Source of the DNA: CAXBNB01 sp965267535
GTDB lineage: Bacteria > Bacteroidota > Bacteroidia > Cytophagales > Cyclobacteriaceae
Reading direction: 5' to 3'
Assembly: GCA_965267535.1 (NCBI GenBank)
Contig: OZ254082.1
Span: 4,216,001-4,280,000 of the forward strand
Length of the DNA: 64,000 nucleotides
A program made the position numbers and the translations under genes. Under the pieces are notes generated by a model that saw only the letters and a program-made list of their open reading frames with translations, was not told the DNA's origin and made no database searches. Shown here in pieces: positions 42,640-51,758 of this stretch; position 1 is the stretch's first letter; each line of letters opens with the position of its first letter.

Positions 42640-44250
42640 ATGAGTAAAACACCCACCTTCGCCATCATTCCTTTGGTCTGCTTGTTCCTTTTGATAGGAG
42701 CCTGCACTCCTTCGCCACAGCAAAAGAAATCTACAACAGATGATTTTCCTTTGATGGAAAAAACAATAGCTGAGTTACAGCAAGACATGGAGGCCGGCAC
42801 ATACACTGCACGACAAATTACACAGCTGTATCTGGATAGAATCACTGAAGTGGATCAGGGAAAAAATGGCCTCCATGCAGTAATAGAGCTAAACCCGGAT
42901 GCATTATCTCTGGCAGACAAACTAGATAAGGAACGGGAGGCAGGAAAAATAAGAGGCCCACTGCATGGTATACCCGTATTGATAAAAGACAATATAGATA
43001 CCGGAGACAAGATGTCTACCAGTGCAGGCTCACTTGCGCTAAAAGACTCCAAAGCCGGAGAAGATGCTTTTATTGTAAAAAAACTTCGAGATGCCGGAGC
43101 TATTTTGCTGGGCAAAACAAACCTAAGTGAGTGGGCTAATTTCCGGTCTTTTCGTTCGTCGAGTGGATGGAGCAGCCGGGGAGGCCAAACACGCAATCCG
43201 TACTACCTCGACCGCAATCCATGCGGATCGAGCTCGGGTTCAGGCGTGGCTGCTTCGGCCAACTTATGCGCTATAGCCATAGGTACGGAGACCAACGGGT
43301 CGGTCGTTTGCCCTTCATCTGCCAACGGTATAGTGGGCATAAAACCCACCATAGGATTGTGGTCTCGTTCGGGCATTATCCCCATATCTGAATCTCAGGA
43401 TACTGCAGGCCCTATGGCCCGCACTGTTTCTGATGCCGCTCTCCTGTTGGGTCTGCTTACCGGCACTGACTCAAACGATCCGGCTTCTTTAGCCAGTCAA
43501 GGAAAATTCCTGTCCGACTACACGCCTTTCCTAAAAAAAGACGGGCTGAAAGGCAAGCGCATTGGTGTATACCGAGACAGCTTCGGCGACCATGAAAAAG
43601 TAAATGCCATCATGGAAGAAAGCATAGCCCTGCTAAAAGCCCAGGGAGCAATAATAATAGACTCAGTAGCGATACCCAACAGTAGAAATTACGGTGCAGA
43701 AGCTTTTGAACTTTTGCAATATGAGTTTAAAGACGGGCTGAATAACTACCTGAAAAAACTGGGAGATAATGCTCCTGTGAAATCTTTAGCGGATGTCATT
43801 GCCTTCAACGAAAACAATCGGGATGCGTGTATGCCTTACTTTGAACAAGAACTGCTCAAACTATCAGAACAAAAGGGTACGCTGGAAAGTGACGCCTACA
43901 GGAAAATTCTGGAAAAAGTTCGACGACTATCCCGATCGGAGGGGCTGGACGTAGCACTAGCTACTCACCAACTGGATGCACTAATAGGCCCTACCGGAGG
44001 TCCGGCATGGCCGATCGATGTAATCAATGGCGATCATTTTTCGATATCCAGTTCATCGCCGGCTGCCCGATCAGGCTACCCCAACATCACTGTACCTGCA
44101 GGAGACATTATGGGGCTGCCCGTAGGATTATCCTTTTTTGGTGCTCCATACGACGAAGGAACGCTCATCAGTATTGCGTATGCTTTCGAACAAGCGAGTC
44201 AGGCAAGAATAGTACCCAAAATGCTTCCATCCCTAGACCTGGGGCAATAG
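42640..44250 (+). CDS. Amidase-signature lipoprotein
   Basis: Envelope-anchored amidase of the amidase-signature family (GatA-like fold), hydrolysing a carboxamide. 536 aa. The lipobox is LIGAC with C22. The catalytic Ser-cisSer-Lys triad is intact: K116 (PVLIKDNIDTGD), cis-serine at about 197-198 (NPCGSSSGSGVAASANL) and nucleophile S221 (GTETNGSVVCPSS). It is much like secreted peptide- or aryl-amidases of Bacteroidota; it is not the GatA subunit, given the lipoprotein signal and lone context. ATG at 42640 (MSKTPTFAIIPL). Confidence 0.93.
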   Translation: MSKTPTFAIIPLVCLFLLIGACTPSPQQKKSTTDDFPLMEKTIAELQQDMEAGTYTARQITQLYLDRITEVDQGKNGLHAVIELNPDALSLADKLDKEREAGKIRGPLHGIPVLIKDNIDTGDKMSTSAGSLALKDSKAGEDAFIVKKLRDAGAILLGKTNLSEWANFRSFRSSSGWSSRGGQTRNPYYLDRNPCGSSSGSGVAASANLCAIAIGTETNGSVVCPSSANGIVGIKPTIGLWSRSGIIPISESQDTAGPMARTVSDAALLLGLLTGTDSNDPASLASQGKFLSDYTPFLKKDGLKGKRIGVYRDSFGDHEKVNAIMEESIALLKAQGAIIIDSVAIPNSRNYGAEAFELLQYEFKDGLNNYLKKLGDNAPVKSLADVIAFNENNRDACMPYFEQELLKLSEQKGTLESDAYRKILEKVRRLSRSEGLDVALATHQLDALIGPTGGPAWPIDVINGDHFSISSSSPAARSGYPNITVPAGDIMGLPVGLSFFGAPYDEGTLISIAYAFEQASQARIVPKMLPSLDLGQ

Positions 44251-44258
44251 GTAGTGCT

Positions 44259-45185
44259 TTATCCTAGATACATGGTAGGGCGCAATGATGAATCTGGTAT
44301 CACCTCATGGCTACCGTAGGTCTCTTGGTACCACTTAGTAAAATACCCTCCATAGCTATTGGACAATTCCATGAGTAAATCATGGTACTTCTCTTTTAAA
44401 TAAACTTCCACATCCGTGGGGCAATCAATCGTAATAGACGGGTCCACAACCTTATCCAATGCTAAATGCTCTATAGATATAGGCTCTCCTTCACAAATAT
44501 GGGTCAATACATCATGCATCAACCCCTGTGGATTGCCTTTTATGGCATCATAAAAACCAATTAAAAGCTGTTTTGAAGAAAAAACGCTGGTATAATTTTC
44601 GATCACTCTCTTGTAATCAGAACGCAATGTTTGACCAGGGCTGTCCATAAATTCTTTTATCTCATCTATGCCTCCTATGCTGGGTTTTCCCTGCAGCTCT
44701 CTAATAAATCGATAATGTGACCATGCCCTATGGATAGGATTTCGCAGCATCAAAACCAGTTTCGCCTCAGGAATAAGTTCCTTTATCCTTCTGATATCGA
44801 CCTCATTGAGAATGGAATAACTTGGCGAAATTTCTCCTGTATATCCCTTCTGATTATTAAATAAGGATAAATACCAGCTATCGTCATAGTTTAAAAAGTA
44901 CCACTTGACAAAGAATCCTGCTTTTTGAAAGCTTCCTTCTTTGATGTTTATGTAAATGGTTTTTAGGGCGCTGTAACTGTATCTAAGATTAAATACCCTT
45001 TGCCACACATAGGTTTTACTCAAAAGGTTGGGTGATGGATATTGCTCACTCCTATCAAAATAATGCAGCTCTTTTAACGGTAACAGGTCGAATTCAGAAA
45101 TAGCATTTAAGTTTTCGTACAACCAGGTAGTTCCCGACTTCTGTGCTCCTATACCTAGAAAATCGATATGCTTTTTTTTCTTCAT
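44259..45185 (-). CDS. Sulfotransferase domain protein
   Basis: PAPS-dependent sulfotransferase transferring sulfate to an unknown acceptor, possibly a surface glycan. 308 aa. The 5-prime phosphosulfate-binding loop is IGAQKSGTTWLYENL near residues 12-26. The 3-prime phosphate-binding motif is LVLMLRNPIHRAWSHYRF. Conserved EISPSYSIL and other family residues are present. It is isolated: convergent with the amidase (8 bp between ends) and divergent from the small outer-membrane protein gene. It lies 4 kb from the polysaccharide locus. Confidence 0.9.
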   Translation of the reverse strand: MKKKKHIDFLGIGAQKSGTTWLYENLNAISEFDLLPLKELHYFDRSEQYPSPNLLSKTYVWQRVFNLRYSYSALKTIYINIKEGSFQKAGFFVKWYFLNYDDSWYLSLFNNQKGYTGEISPSYSILNEVDIRRIKELIPEAKLVLMLRNPIHRAWSHYRFIRELQGKPSIGGIDEIKEFMDSPGQTLRSDYKRVIENYTSVFSSKQLLIGFYDAIKGNPQGLMHDVLTHICEGEPISIEHLALDKVVDPSITIDCPTDVEVYLKEKYHDLLMELSNSYGGYFTKWYQETYGSHEVIPDSSLRPTMYLG

Positions 45186-45366
45186 TACTGATTTTTTAAC
45201 TCCTCCTACCGGAAGTCATGGGTTTACAAACCACGCTAAACTAAACACCATCTACAAGTATTGCACATACGTCCGGCTCTATTGTACGCAGTGTTTCGAT
45301 TTCTTTCTTGATTATAGTCAATGACTTTCGTGTTTTCGGCTTTGATCTTTGCCCAAAAAGAAAATT

Positions 45367-45978
45367 ATGAATTGGAAACACCCATTATCGACTCTTATGC
45401 TCATGTTGGCTTTTTTGCCTGCCAAACCTCAACAGAATACCGATACTCCTGAAAAAGAATGTTTTATCGGCAGCTCCTTATTTGTACTGGCCAACTTATC
45501 GGATGATCCACCCCAATATTACCAGCTCAATCTCGGTTATCGTATTACACCCAGAGACGTGGTTTCGATCGAGGTTATCACCTGGACATATAAGGGCCCA
45601 CTGGGTAGGCCTTACGGCTCAGATTTTGACAATCCCAAATCTAACTTTCCAGGGAAAGTACAGGCGCGGGGTGCTGGTCTTTCTTACAAAAGGTTCTTTT
45701 GGAAAAGAGCCTACGCACAGGGACATTCAACACTACTGCATCAAAACTACCTAGATCCTGCGGGCAAAAAAATCCAAAGTGGAATACAGTTATTCAATAC
45801 CTTGCGTCTTGGTTATCAGTTTTGTTTTTTCAAAAACCGGCTATTTTTAGAACCGTCTATCGCTTGCACATTTTGGCCGATAAACACCCACTTACCCGAA
45901 TCGTTTCAGGTTCAGGAAGACAAATTTCCCAATTACTTTCTGGGTGAACCCGGCCTTCATTTTGGATTCAATTTTTAG
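45367..45978 (+). CDS. Putative outer-membrane beta-barrel protein
   Basis: About 203 aa from ATG 45367 (a TTG at 45349 would add six residues). A signal peptide ends at about residue 22 (LAFLPAKPQQ). The rest alternates short amphipathic strands with aromatic ends (YYQLNLGYRITPRDVVSIEV, LRLGYQFCFFKNRLFLEPS) and finishes with GLHFGFNF, a terminal aromatic as in barrel proteins. No family is recognised with certainty. It overlaps the 3-prime end of the Crp/Fnr gene by 11 bp. Confidence 0.78.
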   Translation: MNWKHPLSTLMLMLAFLPAKPQQNTDTPEKECFIGSSLFVLANLSDDPPQYYQLNLGYRITPRDVVSIEVITWTYKGPLGRPYGSDFDNPKSNFPGKVQARGAGLSYKRFFWKRAYAQGHSTLLHQNYLDPAGKKIQSGIQLFNTLRLGYQFCFFKNRLFLEPSIACTFWPINTHLPESFQVQEDKFPNYFLGEPGLHFGFNF

Positions 45979-46543
45979 CCAATCGTTTTCTAATCCTACT
46001 CAGTGTTTCCGGTTTTACACCCAGATAACTGGCAATCTGATATTGGGGCACCCGATTCAACAAGTCGGGTCTTTCCCGTTGGAGTTTTTCATATCGCTGC
46101 TCAGGCTTCAGGGAAATATATTCCACCAGCTGGCTTTGTTTTTCGCCTAACATCTTCTCAGTCCCCTGACGGCAAAAGGTCTCGAAGCGAGGAAACTCTT
46201 CGTACAGTTGTTTTTCTTTTTGTGCATTCAACACTGCTACTGTTGTGGTTTCGTTGCATTGAAAGTACTGCTTTGATGGCACTCCATTCGCAAGGCTATT
46301 AAAATTCACTACAGACTGCTGCTCGGTAAAAAAGGCTGTCGTTTTCTCTTCCCCATCGACCAACTCATACTCTCTCACACATCCTTTTATTACAAAAAAA
46401 GCATTATGAGCTATTTGTCCGGCACGAAGCAAAAGCGCCCCCTTTTCATATGTCTTTATGGGAAAGCTCGCTTCAATTGCCCGTTTTTCTTCTTCTGTCA
46501 GGGGAGTCATACTCGACATCATTTCTACGAGAATGTGCTTCAT
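45968..46543 (-). CDS. Crp/Fnr family transcriptional regulator
   Basis: 191-aa regulator with a cyclic-nucleotide-binding-like domain (about 20-110: KTYEKGALLLRAGQIAHNAFF, EEKTTAFFTEQQSVV) and a C-terminal helix-turn-helix (IASYLGVKPETLSRIRKRL). The ligand-binding site is not of the classical cAMP type, as usual for this Bacteroidota subgroup. ATG at 46543. Target genes are unknown; its convergent neighbour is the small outer-membrane protein gene. Confidence 0.9.
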   Translation of the reverse strand: MKHILVEMMSSMTPLTEEEKRAIEASFPIKTYEKGALLLRAGQIAHNAFFVIKGCVREYELVDGEEKTTAFFTEQQSVVNFNSLANGVPSKQYFQCNETTTVAVLNAQKEKQLYEEFPRFETFCRQGTEKMLGEKQSQLVEYISLKPEQRYEKLQRERPDLLNRVPQYQIASYLGVKPETLSRIRKRLAKN

Positions 46544-46582
46544 TTTGTACGAATTTTGGTATTGAAGTGCAAGGGTTATTGT

Positions 46583-47386
46583 TTACTTCCTCCATTGGTA
46601 CTTGTTGCCATCGTTATCAGTAATGGGCTGTACGGGAGTTTTCGAAGAGGCTGTTCCCAGAGAGACCTCATGCAGGCGAGCGAGTTCCACCTGATTGCTA
46701 AGCAGCTCAGTAACTTCCATAGTACGGCCGGCCACTTCCTGCAGCTCGAGCCACACCTGCCCGCATTTCATCAAACAGGAAGACACAGGCGATATGCGGG
46801 AATTGTTGTTACGCACAGCCTCAAAACCCATGTGTGTCTCATACCACCGCACACTATTTTCCACCTCGGAGGTAGTTACAGCCAGGTAGTGTGCTTTGAA
46901 ATAATTGAACGTCTTTTTTTGAGCAGGTGTAGCCTGAAAAAGCCTCACCCTATTGCCATCCGGATCTACCAGCACCACAGTGGTAGCCTGAAAATACTCG
47001 TTATACTCCGGTTGCTGTACTATGTTAATTCCCCTTCCTTCGTACTGATACAAAAGACTGTCTAGATCGGAACACAAAAAACCTATTTCATAAAATCCAT
47101 TGATACGCTCCTTTTTCTCCGGCAATTTCACCTGACTCGCTGTGACCGTTCGCTTGGCCGTTACTACAGTCAGACTAAAATGCCCGTTTTCGATGATTGC
47201 CAATTCTCCCCTCTTCGATTTTTTTACTTTGAAATTTAGATGCCTGACATACCAGCTGGCTGATTTGATAATATCACGAGCTACCAAAGTGGCTCCCTGT
47301 AGCTGTAGCTCCTCGTTTTTAACTTCCTGCGCACCTGCACACAGCCCCATTCCCATGAGCAGCACCCATACTTTCAATCCCTTCAT
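46583..47386 (-). CDS. Exported two-domain VOC (glyoxalase/bleomycin-resistance) protein
   Basis: 267 aa with a signal peptide (1-19, ending CAGAQ) and two vicinal-oxygen-chelate domains. The first covers about 28-145 (ATLVARDIIKSASWYVRHLNFK, GFYEIGFLCSDLDSLLYQ, VVLVDPDGNRVRLFQAT). The second covers about 150-262 (HYLAVTTSEVENSVRWYETHMG, WLELQEVAG). Metal-ligand positions are partly replaced, so enzymatic activity is uncertain. It is the second gene after the metallo-hydrolase gene (18 bp between them), suggesting an operon of exported proteins. Confidence 0.82.
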   Translation of the reverse strand: MKGLKVWVLLMGMGLCAGAQEVKNEELQLQGATLVARDIIKSASWYVRHLNFKVKKSKRGELAIIENGHFSLTVVTAKRTVTASQVKLPEKKERINGFYEIGFLCSDLDSLLYQYEGRGINIVQQPEYNEYFQATTVVLVDPDGNRVRLFQATPAQKKTFNYFKAHYLAVTTSEVENSVRWYETHMGFEAVRNNNSRISPVSSCLMKCGQVWLELQEVAGRTMEVTELLSNQVELARLHEVSLGTASSKTPVQPITDNDGNKYQWRK

Positions 47387-47404
47387 ATCTCTACTCGCTT
47401 TTCT

Positions 47405-48154
47405 TTAAAAATACCAGGTTCTTAGTCTTACTTCTATTTCGTCTGTTTCTACCAGCCTCTTAAACTCCTTTACATCACTATAACCGTTTTTTCCTCTAAA
47501 ATGATAGGGGTAAACTATTGTGGGCTTAAATTCGGAAACTGCACCGGCAGCTTCAGCCACATCCATCGTATAGGGCAGGTTCATGCATACAAATGCTACG
47601 TCTATGTTTTGCAACGTTCGCATCTCGGGTATACCGGACGTATCGCCCGATATATAGATACGCTTACCTCCTATAGTAAGTATATAGCCGTTTCCCCGGC
47701 CTTTTGGGTGTCTACTGTTTTCTGTTTCAGGCAAGTTGTACATCGGCACAGCTTCTATTTTTATGCCTTTCAGGTCTAGGCTCTGACCGTTTGGCAACAC
47801 CCGCACCTGCTCGTAATGGCGCGGTATACCGTTGGCTACTGCTGGCGGGGCTACCACAGGCAACTTACCGGCAGCCATCCTATCCAATGTAGGCAAACTA
47901 AAGTGGTCGCCGTGTATGTCTGTAATAAGCACCATAGTGGGCTTAGGAATATCTTTAAAATATTTGTGATCGCCAGCCGGATCAATATATACAACCTCCT
48001 GCCCCCATTGAATAGCAAGCGTAGCATGATTGATCGGCATAAGGGTAACATCACCTTGTGCGGTACTGATCTTGTCGTGCTGAGACCAGACCTGTACCGG
48101 GCTGATAATCAATAAAAAAAATGCAACAATACTGTATTTTGTAATCCTCTCCAT
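47405..48154 (-). CDS. Exported metallo-beta-lactamase-fold hydrolase (UlaG-like)
   Basis: 249 aa from ATG 48154; a longer frame from 48178 adds eight residues ahead of the signal peptide (KYSIVAFFLLIISPVQVWSQ). The fold is that of UlaG/YycJ-type metal-dependent hydrolases. The metal motif is ITDIHGDHFSLPTLD (His-x-Asp-His variant), with INHATLAIQW, GNGYILTIGGKRIYISGDTS and IVYPYHFRGKNG giving the other ligands. The substrate is unknown. First of two coupled minus-strand genes. Confidence 0.88.
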   Translation of the reverse strand: MERITKYSIVAFFLLIISPVQVWSQHDKISTAQGDVTLMPINHATLAIQWGQEVVYIDPAGDHKYFKDIPKPTMVLITDIHGDHFSLPTLDRMAAGKLPVVAPPAVANGIPRHYEQVRVLPNGQSLDLKGIKIEAVPMYNLPETENSRHPKGRGNGYILTIGGKRIYISGDTSGIPEMRTLQNIDVAFVCMNLPYTMDVAEAAGAVSEFKPTIVYPYHFRGKNGYSDVKEFKRLVETDEIEVRLRTWYF

Positions 48155-48261
48155 GACATATAATTTTACATTTCTCATAAAGTTATATAGAATTCGATAT
48201 CATTGAAGAGGTTCTTCCGTTTAATTATTGTTTTCTGTTTAGACATCAAACCCTTTCTGCA

Positions 48262-49428
48262 TTGAAGAAATTCCTTATTATCGTCACATTTATTGTATGT
48301 GTGGGAGACTTGAGAGCTGCTAATAACGACAGTATACCCATGCTACTGATGGATATGAATGTGCAGATAGAAGCTACCGAAGGGGTCAACAATATGTATA
48401 ACTTTGATTTTGCCCGTGCCGACGGGCAATTTAGGTGGCTGAAAAAAAAGTATGGCTGGCACCCTCTGCCTTACTTTATGCTGGGGCTAAGCCAGTGGTG
48501 GCGTATGGTTCCCGACATTAGCAACACTGCATACGACGAAACTTTTTTCGCCTACATGGATAGTTCGTTGCTTGTCTCGCAGCGCTTGTTTGATCAGGGC
48601 AGCACCGTTGAAGGTGGTTTTTTTCTCTCAGCCACTTATGCTTTTATGGGGAGGCTACATGCAGAACGTAGCAACTGGACAAAAGCCGCTGCTGCCGGCA
48701 AAAACGCACTGAAGTACCTCGAGTACTGCCGCGACAAAGGGGAGTATGGGGCCGAAATTTTATTCGGCGATGCGCTCTACAACTACTATTCTGTGTGGAT
48801 TCCGGAAAATTATCCTTTGCTAAAGCCAATCATGATTTTTTTCAAAAACGGCGATAAGGAATTAGGCATAAAACAACTAAAGCATGTGGCCAACAATGCT
48901 TTTTTTACCCGAACAGAAGCACAGTATTTTCTCATGCGAATACTGGCCAACGAAGAAAACAATCCACTGGCAGCACTACCTGTGTCGGAATATCTGGCTA
49001 CTACTTTTCCAAACAACCCCTACTTTCATCGGTTTTATACCCGACTGCTCTACGCTACAGGTCGCGACTCTCAGGCTGAGCAACAGGCCCTTTCTATTCT
49101 CCAAAAACTCGACAGTGGGTATGTAGGCTATGAAAGTAACAACGGCCGATATGCTTCTTTTTTTCTCGGAGAAATTTATCGCAAGCGTTATCAACGGGAA
49201 AAGGCAAAAACATACTATGAAAAGGCCGTGGAGTTTGGCCTTGAAGCCAATGCTGAAAAAATGGGATATCACTTGTACTCACTGCTGAACCTGGGGAAAA
49301 TCGCTTATCAGGAGGGTGAACCTAATCTGGCTAGAGAATATTTCAAAGAGGTAAAAAAACTGGCTAAAGGCAAACACCCTGCACACAAGTTAGCGTCCCG
49401 ATATATGAAAGAAATGCGCAAGGATTAA
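48262..49428 (+). CDS. Exported tetratricopeptide repeat protein
   Basis: 388 aa with a signal peptide (MKKFLIIVTFIVCVGDLRA) and helical repeats of TPR type across the rest (for example AEQQALSILQKLDSGYVGYE and GEIYRKRYQREKAKTYYEKA). It starts with TTG at 48262, as no in-frame ATG exists downstream of the nearest upstream stop. Bacteroidota have many such periplasmic repeat proteins of unknown role. The last bases overlap the end of the glycosyltransferase gene by 4 bp. Confidence 0.82.
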   Translation: MKKFLIIVTFIVCVGDLRAANNDSIPMLLMDMNVQIEATEGVNNMYNFDFARADGQFRWLKKKYGWHPLPYFMLGLSQWWRMVPDISNTAYDETFFAYMDSSLLVSQRLFDQGSTVEGGFFLSATYAFMGRLHAERSNWTKAAAAGKNALKYLEYCRDKGEYGAEILFGDALYNYYSVWIPENYPLLKPIMIFFKNGDKELGIKQLKHVANNAFFTRTEAQYFLMRILANEENNPLAALPVSEYLATTFPNNPYFHRFYTRLLYATGRDSQAEQQALSILQKLDSGYVGYESNNGRYASFFLGEIYRKRYQREKAKTYYEKAVEFGLEANAEKMGYHLYSLLNLGKIAYQEGEPNLAREYFKEVKKLAKGKHPAHKLASRYMKEMRKD

Positions 49429-50489
49429 TCTCTTAGGATTTGAAGGAAGTTGGCTGTATTTGCCTGCACTGAATACTGGTCGATTACCTTTTGCCTACCC
49501 TGCTTACCCATATATTCCCTCAACCGGCTGTCTTCCAACAATATTTTCAATTTCAGCTTCCACTCTTCAGGAGTAGTACACAAAAAACCGTTGATACCAT
49601 CTTCTACAATGTGGGCATTGACGCCCACGGGCGACACTACCGCCGGTATTTCCAATGCCATATACTGCAATGCTTTGAAACCACACTTCCCTTTCGCCCA
49701 CTCATCGTCTACCAGCGGCATAACTCCTATATCCATTCGGTTGAGATCGGCTACCTCCTGCGTTTTACCCCAGGACAGGTATTGTAGGTTTGGCAAATCA
49801 AATTCCGGAGGTGCATTGGAAATATACAAAAACGTAAACGCATACTCCTCGGCCAATTGACGAAGCACACTTACCAAAGGCTCCAGATACTTACCCGTTG
49901 AATGAGTGCCAGTCCAGCCTATCACAGTTTTTTTATTGCTTCGATTTCCGGGTTTATGTCTGTTTTCTGTATCCACTGTCGTGGGATTTAACCTCACATC
50001 ATGGCAAAACTGCGATGCATAGTCCCTCAGGTAGTGATTGCCCACAGAAACTCGCTGACTCCACTTACAAATGGTTTTTACTTTTGTATGCCACTTGACT
50101 ACTGCTGCCACAGCATTAGCCTTGGTGGTATTTGGCAGCCAGATAGCATCGTCAAAATCATATACAATGCTTTTTTGAAACACTTTTGCCACCAGCCATT
50201 CGATTAGCGGTGGCCCTACCGGTGCAGCTTCTCTATGTATAAAAACTTTATCGAACCGCTGCAGCCTGGCCAGGACGCTTAGCCTTCTTACACCCCCCCG
50301 AATCATTCCCAAACTTTTTTTGACCGTATTTCCCTCTTTGTACAAAACCTGCCAGGTATCCAAGTCAAGAAAAGGGTGCACCTCATAGCAAATACCCTCC
50401 CTATCCATAGCAGCAAAGTACTGTTCGAACCGAAAACGCTGGGATGGTGCTTCGTCTAAAGGGTAAGGTACAAGAAAAAGTATTTTCAT
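49425..50489 (-). CDS. Glycosyltransferase family 4-type (GT1 superfamily)
   Basis: 354-aa cytoplasmic glycosyltransferase with a GT-B fold. The N-terminal domain starts KILFLVPYPLDEAPSQRFRF. The C-terminal nucleotide-sugar part includes VIGWTGTHSTGKYLEPL, YLSWGKTQEVADLNRMDIGV, CGFKALQYMALEIPAVVSPV and GKQGRQKVIDQYS. It lies just outside the plus-strand polysaccharide operon and points the other way, but its function probably belongs there. ATG at 50489. Confidence 0.9.
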   Translation of the reverse strand: MKILFLVPYPLDEAPSQRFRFEQYFAAMDREGICYEVHPFLDLDTWQVLYKEGNTVKKSLGMIRGGVRRLSVLARLQRFDKVFIHREAAPVGPPLIEWLVAKVFQKSIVYDFDDAIWLPNTTKANAVAAVVKWHTKVKTICKWSQRVSVGNHYLRDYASQFCHDVRLNPTTVDTENRHKPGNRSNKKTVIGWTGTHSTGKYLEPLVSVLRQLAEEYAFTFLYISNAPPEFDLPNLQYLSWGKTQEVADLNRMDIGVMPLVDDEWAKGKCGFKALQYMALEIPAVVSPVGVNAHIVEDGINGFLCTTPEEWKLKLKILLEDSRLREYMGKQGRQKVIDQYSVQANTANFLQILRD

Positions 50490-50639
50490 AATCCGGATGC
50501 TATGCCTGCAAACTTATGAGATTCGGGTAGAAAAAAATCAATCTCTCAGAAAATGAGCAATTACCCGAGTGTTCGTATAAATTTACCCTTTGAAAAAAAC
50601 AAACCAAATCCACCTGACACTCAGGACAAATTTAGTCGA

Positions 50640-51758
50640 ATGAAAAAAGCGTTAATTACCGGTATCACTGGACAAGATGGAGCCTACCTGGCTGAATTTT
50701 TACTCAAAAAAGGATATGAAGTTCACGGCATCAAACGACGAAGCTCGTCTTTCAACACCGACAGGATAGACCACCTTTATCAAGATCCTCATGTGGACAA
50801 CCAAAAATTCATCCTTCACTATGGCGACCTTACTGACTCTCTCAACCTAACCAGAATCATTCAGGAGGTGCAACCCGATGAGATTTACAACCTCGGTGCA
50901 ATGTCGCATGTGAAAGTAAGCTTTGAAGAACCGGAATACACCGCCAACACCGACGGGTTGGGTACACTACGCTTGCTCGAAGCTATTCGACTATTGGGTT
51001 TGACCGAAAAAACCAGAATTTATCAAGCTTCTACATCTGAACTTTACGGGCTTGTACAAGAGGTGCCTCAGACAGAAAAAACCCCTTTTTACCCGCGCTC
51101 ACCGTATGGTGTAGCCAAGTTATACGGTTACTGGATTACGGTAAACTACCGAGAAGCTTACGGTATATATGGTGTCAATGGCATACTGTTTAACCATGAA
51201 AGTCCCCTACGAGGAGAAACCTTCGTTACCCGAAAAATAACAAGAGCTGTTTCTCGCATTGCCCTGGGCCAGCAAAAAACACTCTATATGGGCAACCTAA
51301 ACGCCAAACGCGATTGGGGGCATGCCAAAGACTATGTAGAGGCTATGTGGCTCATGCTCCAACAGGACAAAGCCGAAGATTATGTACTGGCAACTGGGGT
51401 AACTACTTCTGTACGTGATTTTATCATTAAAGCTTTTCAGGTTCTCGGTATCACTATCGGTTTTAATGGAGAAGGCGAAGCGGAAATGGGTAGTGTAGAA
51501 AAATGCGACAACCCCGACTGGAAGCTGTCGACAGGTCAGATAGTAGTACGGATTGACCCCAACTACTACAGGCCTACGGAGGTAGACCTGCTAATAGGAG
51601 ATGCCAGCAAGGCTCAGGAAAAGCTAGGCTGGAAACCTAAATATGACCTGGATGCTCTGATAGGTGAAATGGTAAAAAAAGATCTACAGGAAGCCCAAAA
51701 GAACCAGTATCTACAGGAAGGTGGACACCAAACCCGAAACGATGGAGAAGGACAGTAA
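50640..51758 (+). CDS. gmd: GDP-mannose 4,6-dehydratase
   Basis: Converts GDP-mannose to GDP-4-keto-6-deoxymannose, the first step toward GDP-L-fucose and related sugars. 372 aa from ATG 50640 (MKKALITGITGQDGAYL; nucleotide-binding G8, G11, G14). An ATG at 50553 would add 29 residues absent from the family. Other motifs are HGIKRRSSSFNTDRIDHLY, YQASTSELYG, the catalytic SPYGVAKLYGYW region and NHESPLRGETFVTRKIT. It overlaps fcl by 17 bp and is the first gene of the plus-strand polysaccharide operon. Confidence 0.97.
   Translation: MKKALITGITGQDGAYLAEFLLKKGYEVHGIKRRSSSFNTDRIDHLYQDPHVDNQKFILHYGDLTDSLNLTRIIQEVQPDEIYNLGAMSHVKVSFEEPEYTANTDGLGTLRLLEAIRLLGLTEKTRIYQASTSELYGLVQEVPQTEKTPFYPRSPYGVAKLYGYWITVNYREAYGIYGVNGILFNHESPLRGETFVTRKITRAVSRIALGQQKTLYMGNLNAKRDWGHAKDYVEAMWLMLQQDKAEDYVLATGVTTSVRDFIIKAFQVLGITIGFNGEGEAEMGSVEKCDNPDWKLSTGQIVVRIDPNYYRPTEVDLLIGDASKAQEKLGWKPKYDLDALIGEMVKKDLQEAQKNQYLQEGGHQTRNDGEGQ

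Noticed and set aside
50553..50639. Longer start for gmd (and 38874-38900 for the TonB receptor, 42366-42458 for rocD)
   Set aside because: The extra residues do not match the families, whereas the internal ATG gives the canonical N-terminus or a clean signal peptide.
51721..51758. gmd/fcl overlap read as a frameshift or fusion
   Set aside because: Both proteins are complete with their own start and stop; a short overlap is normal for coupled genes.
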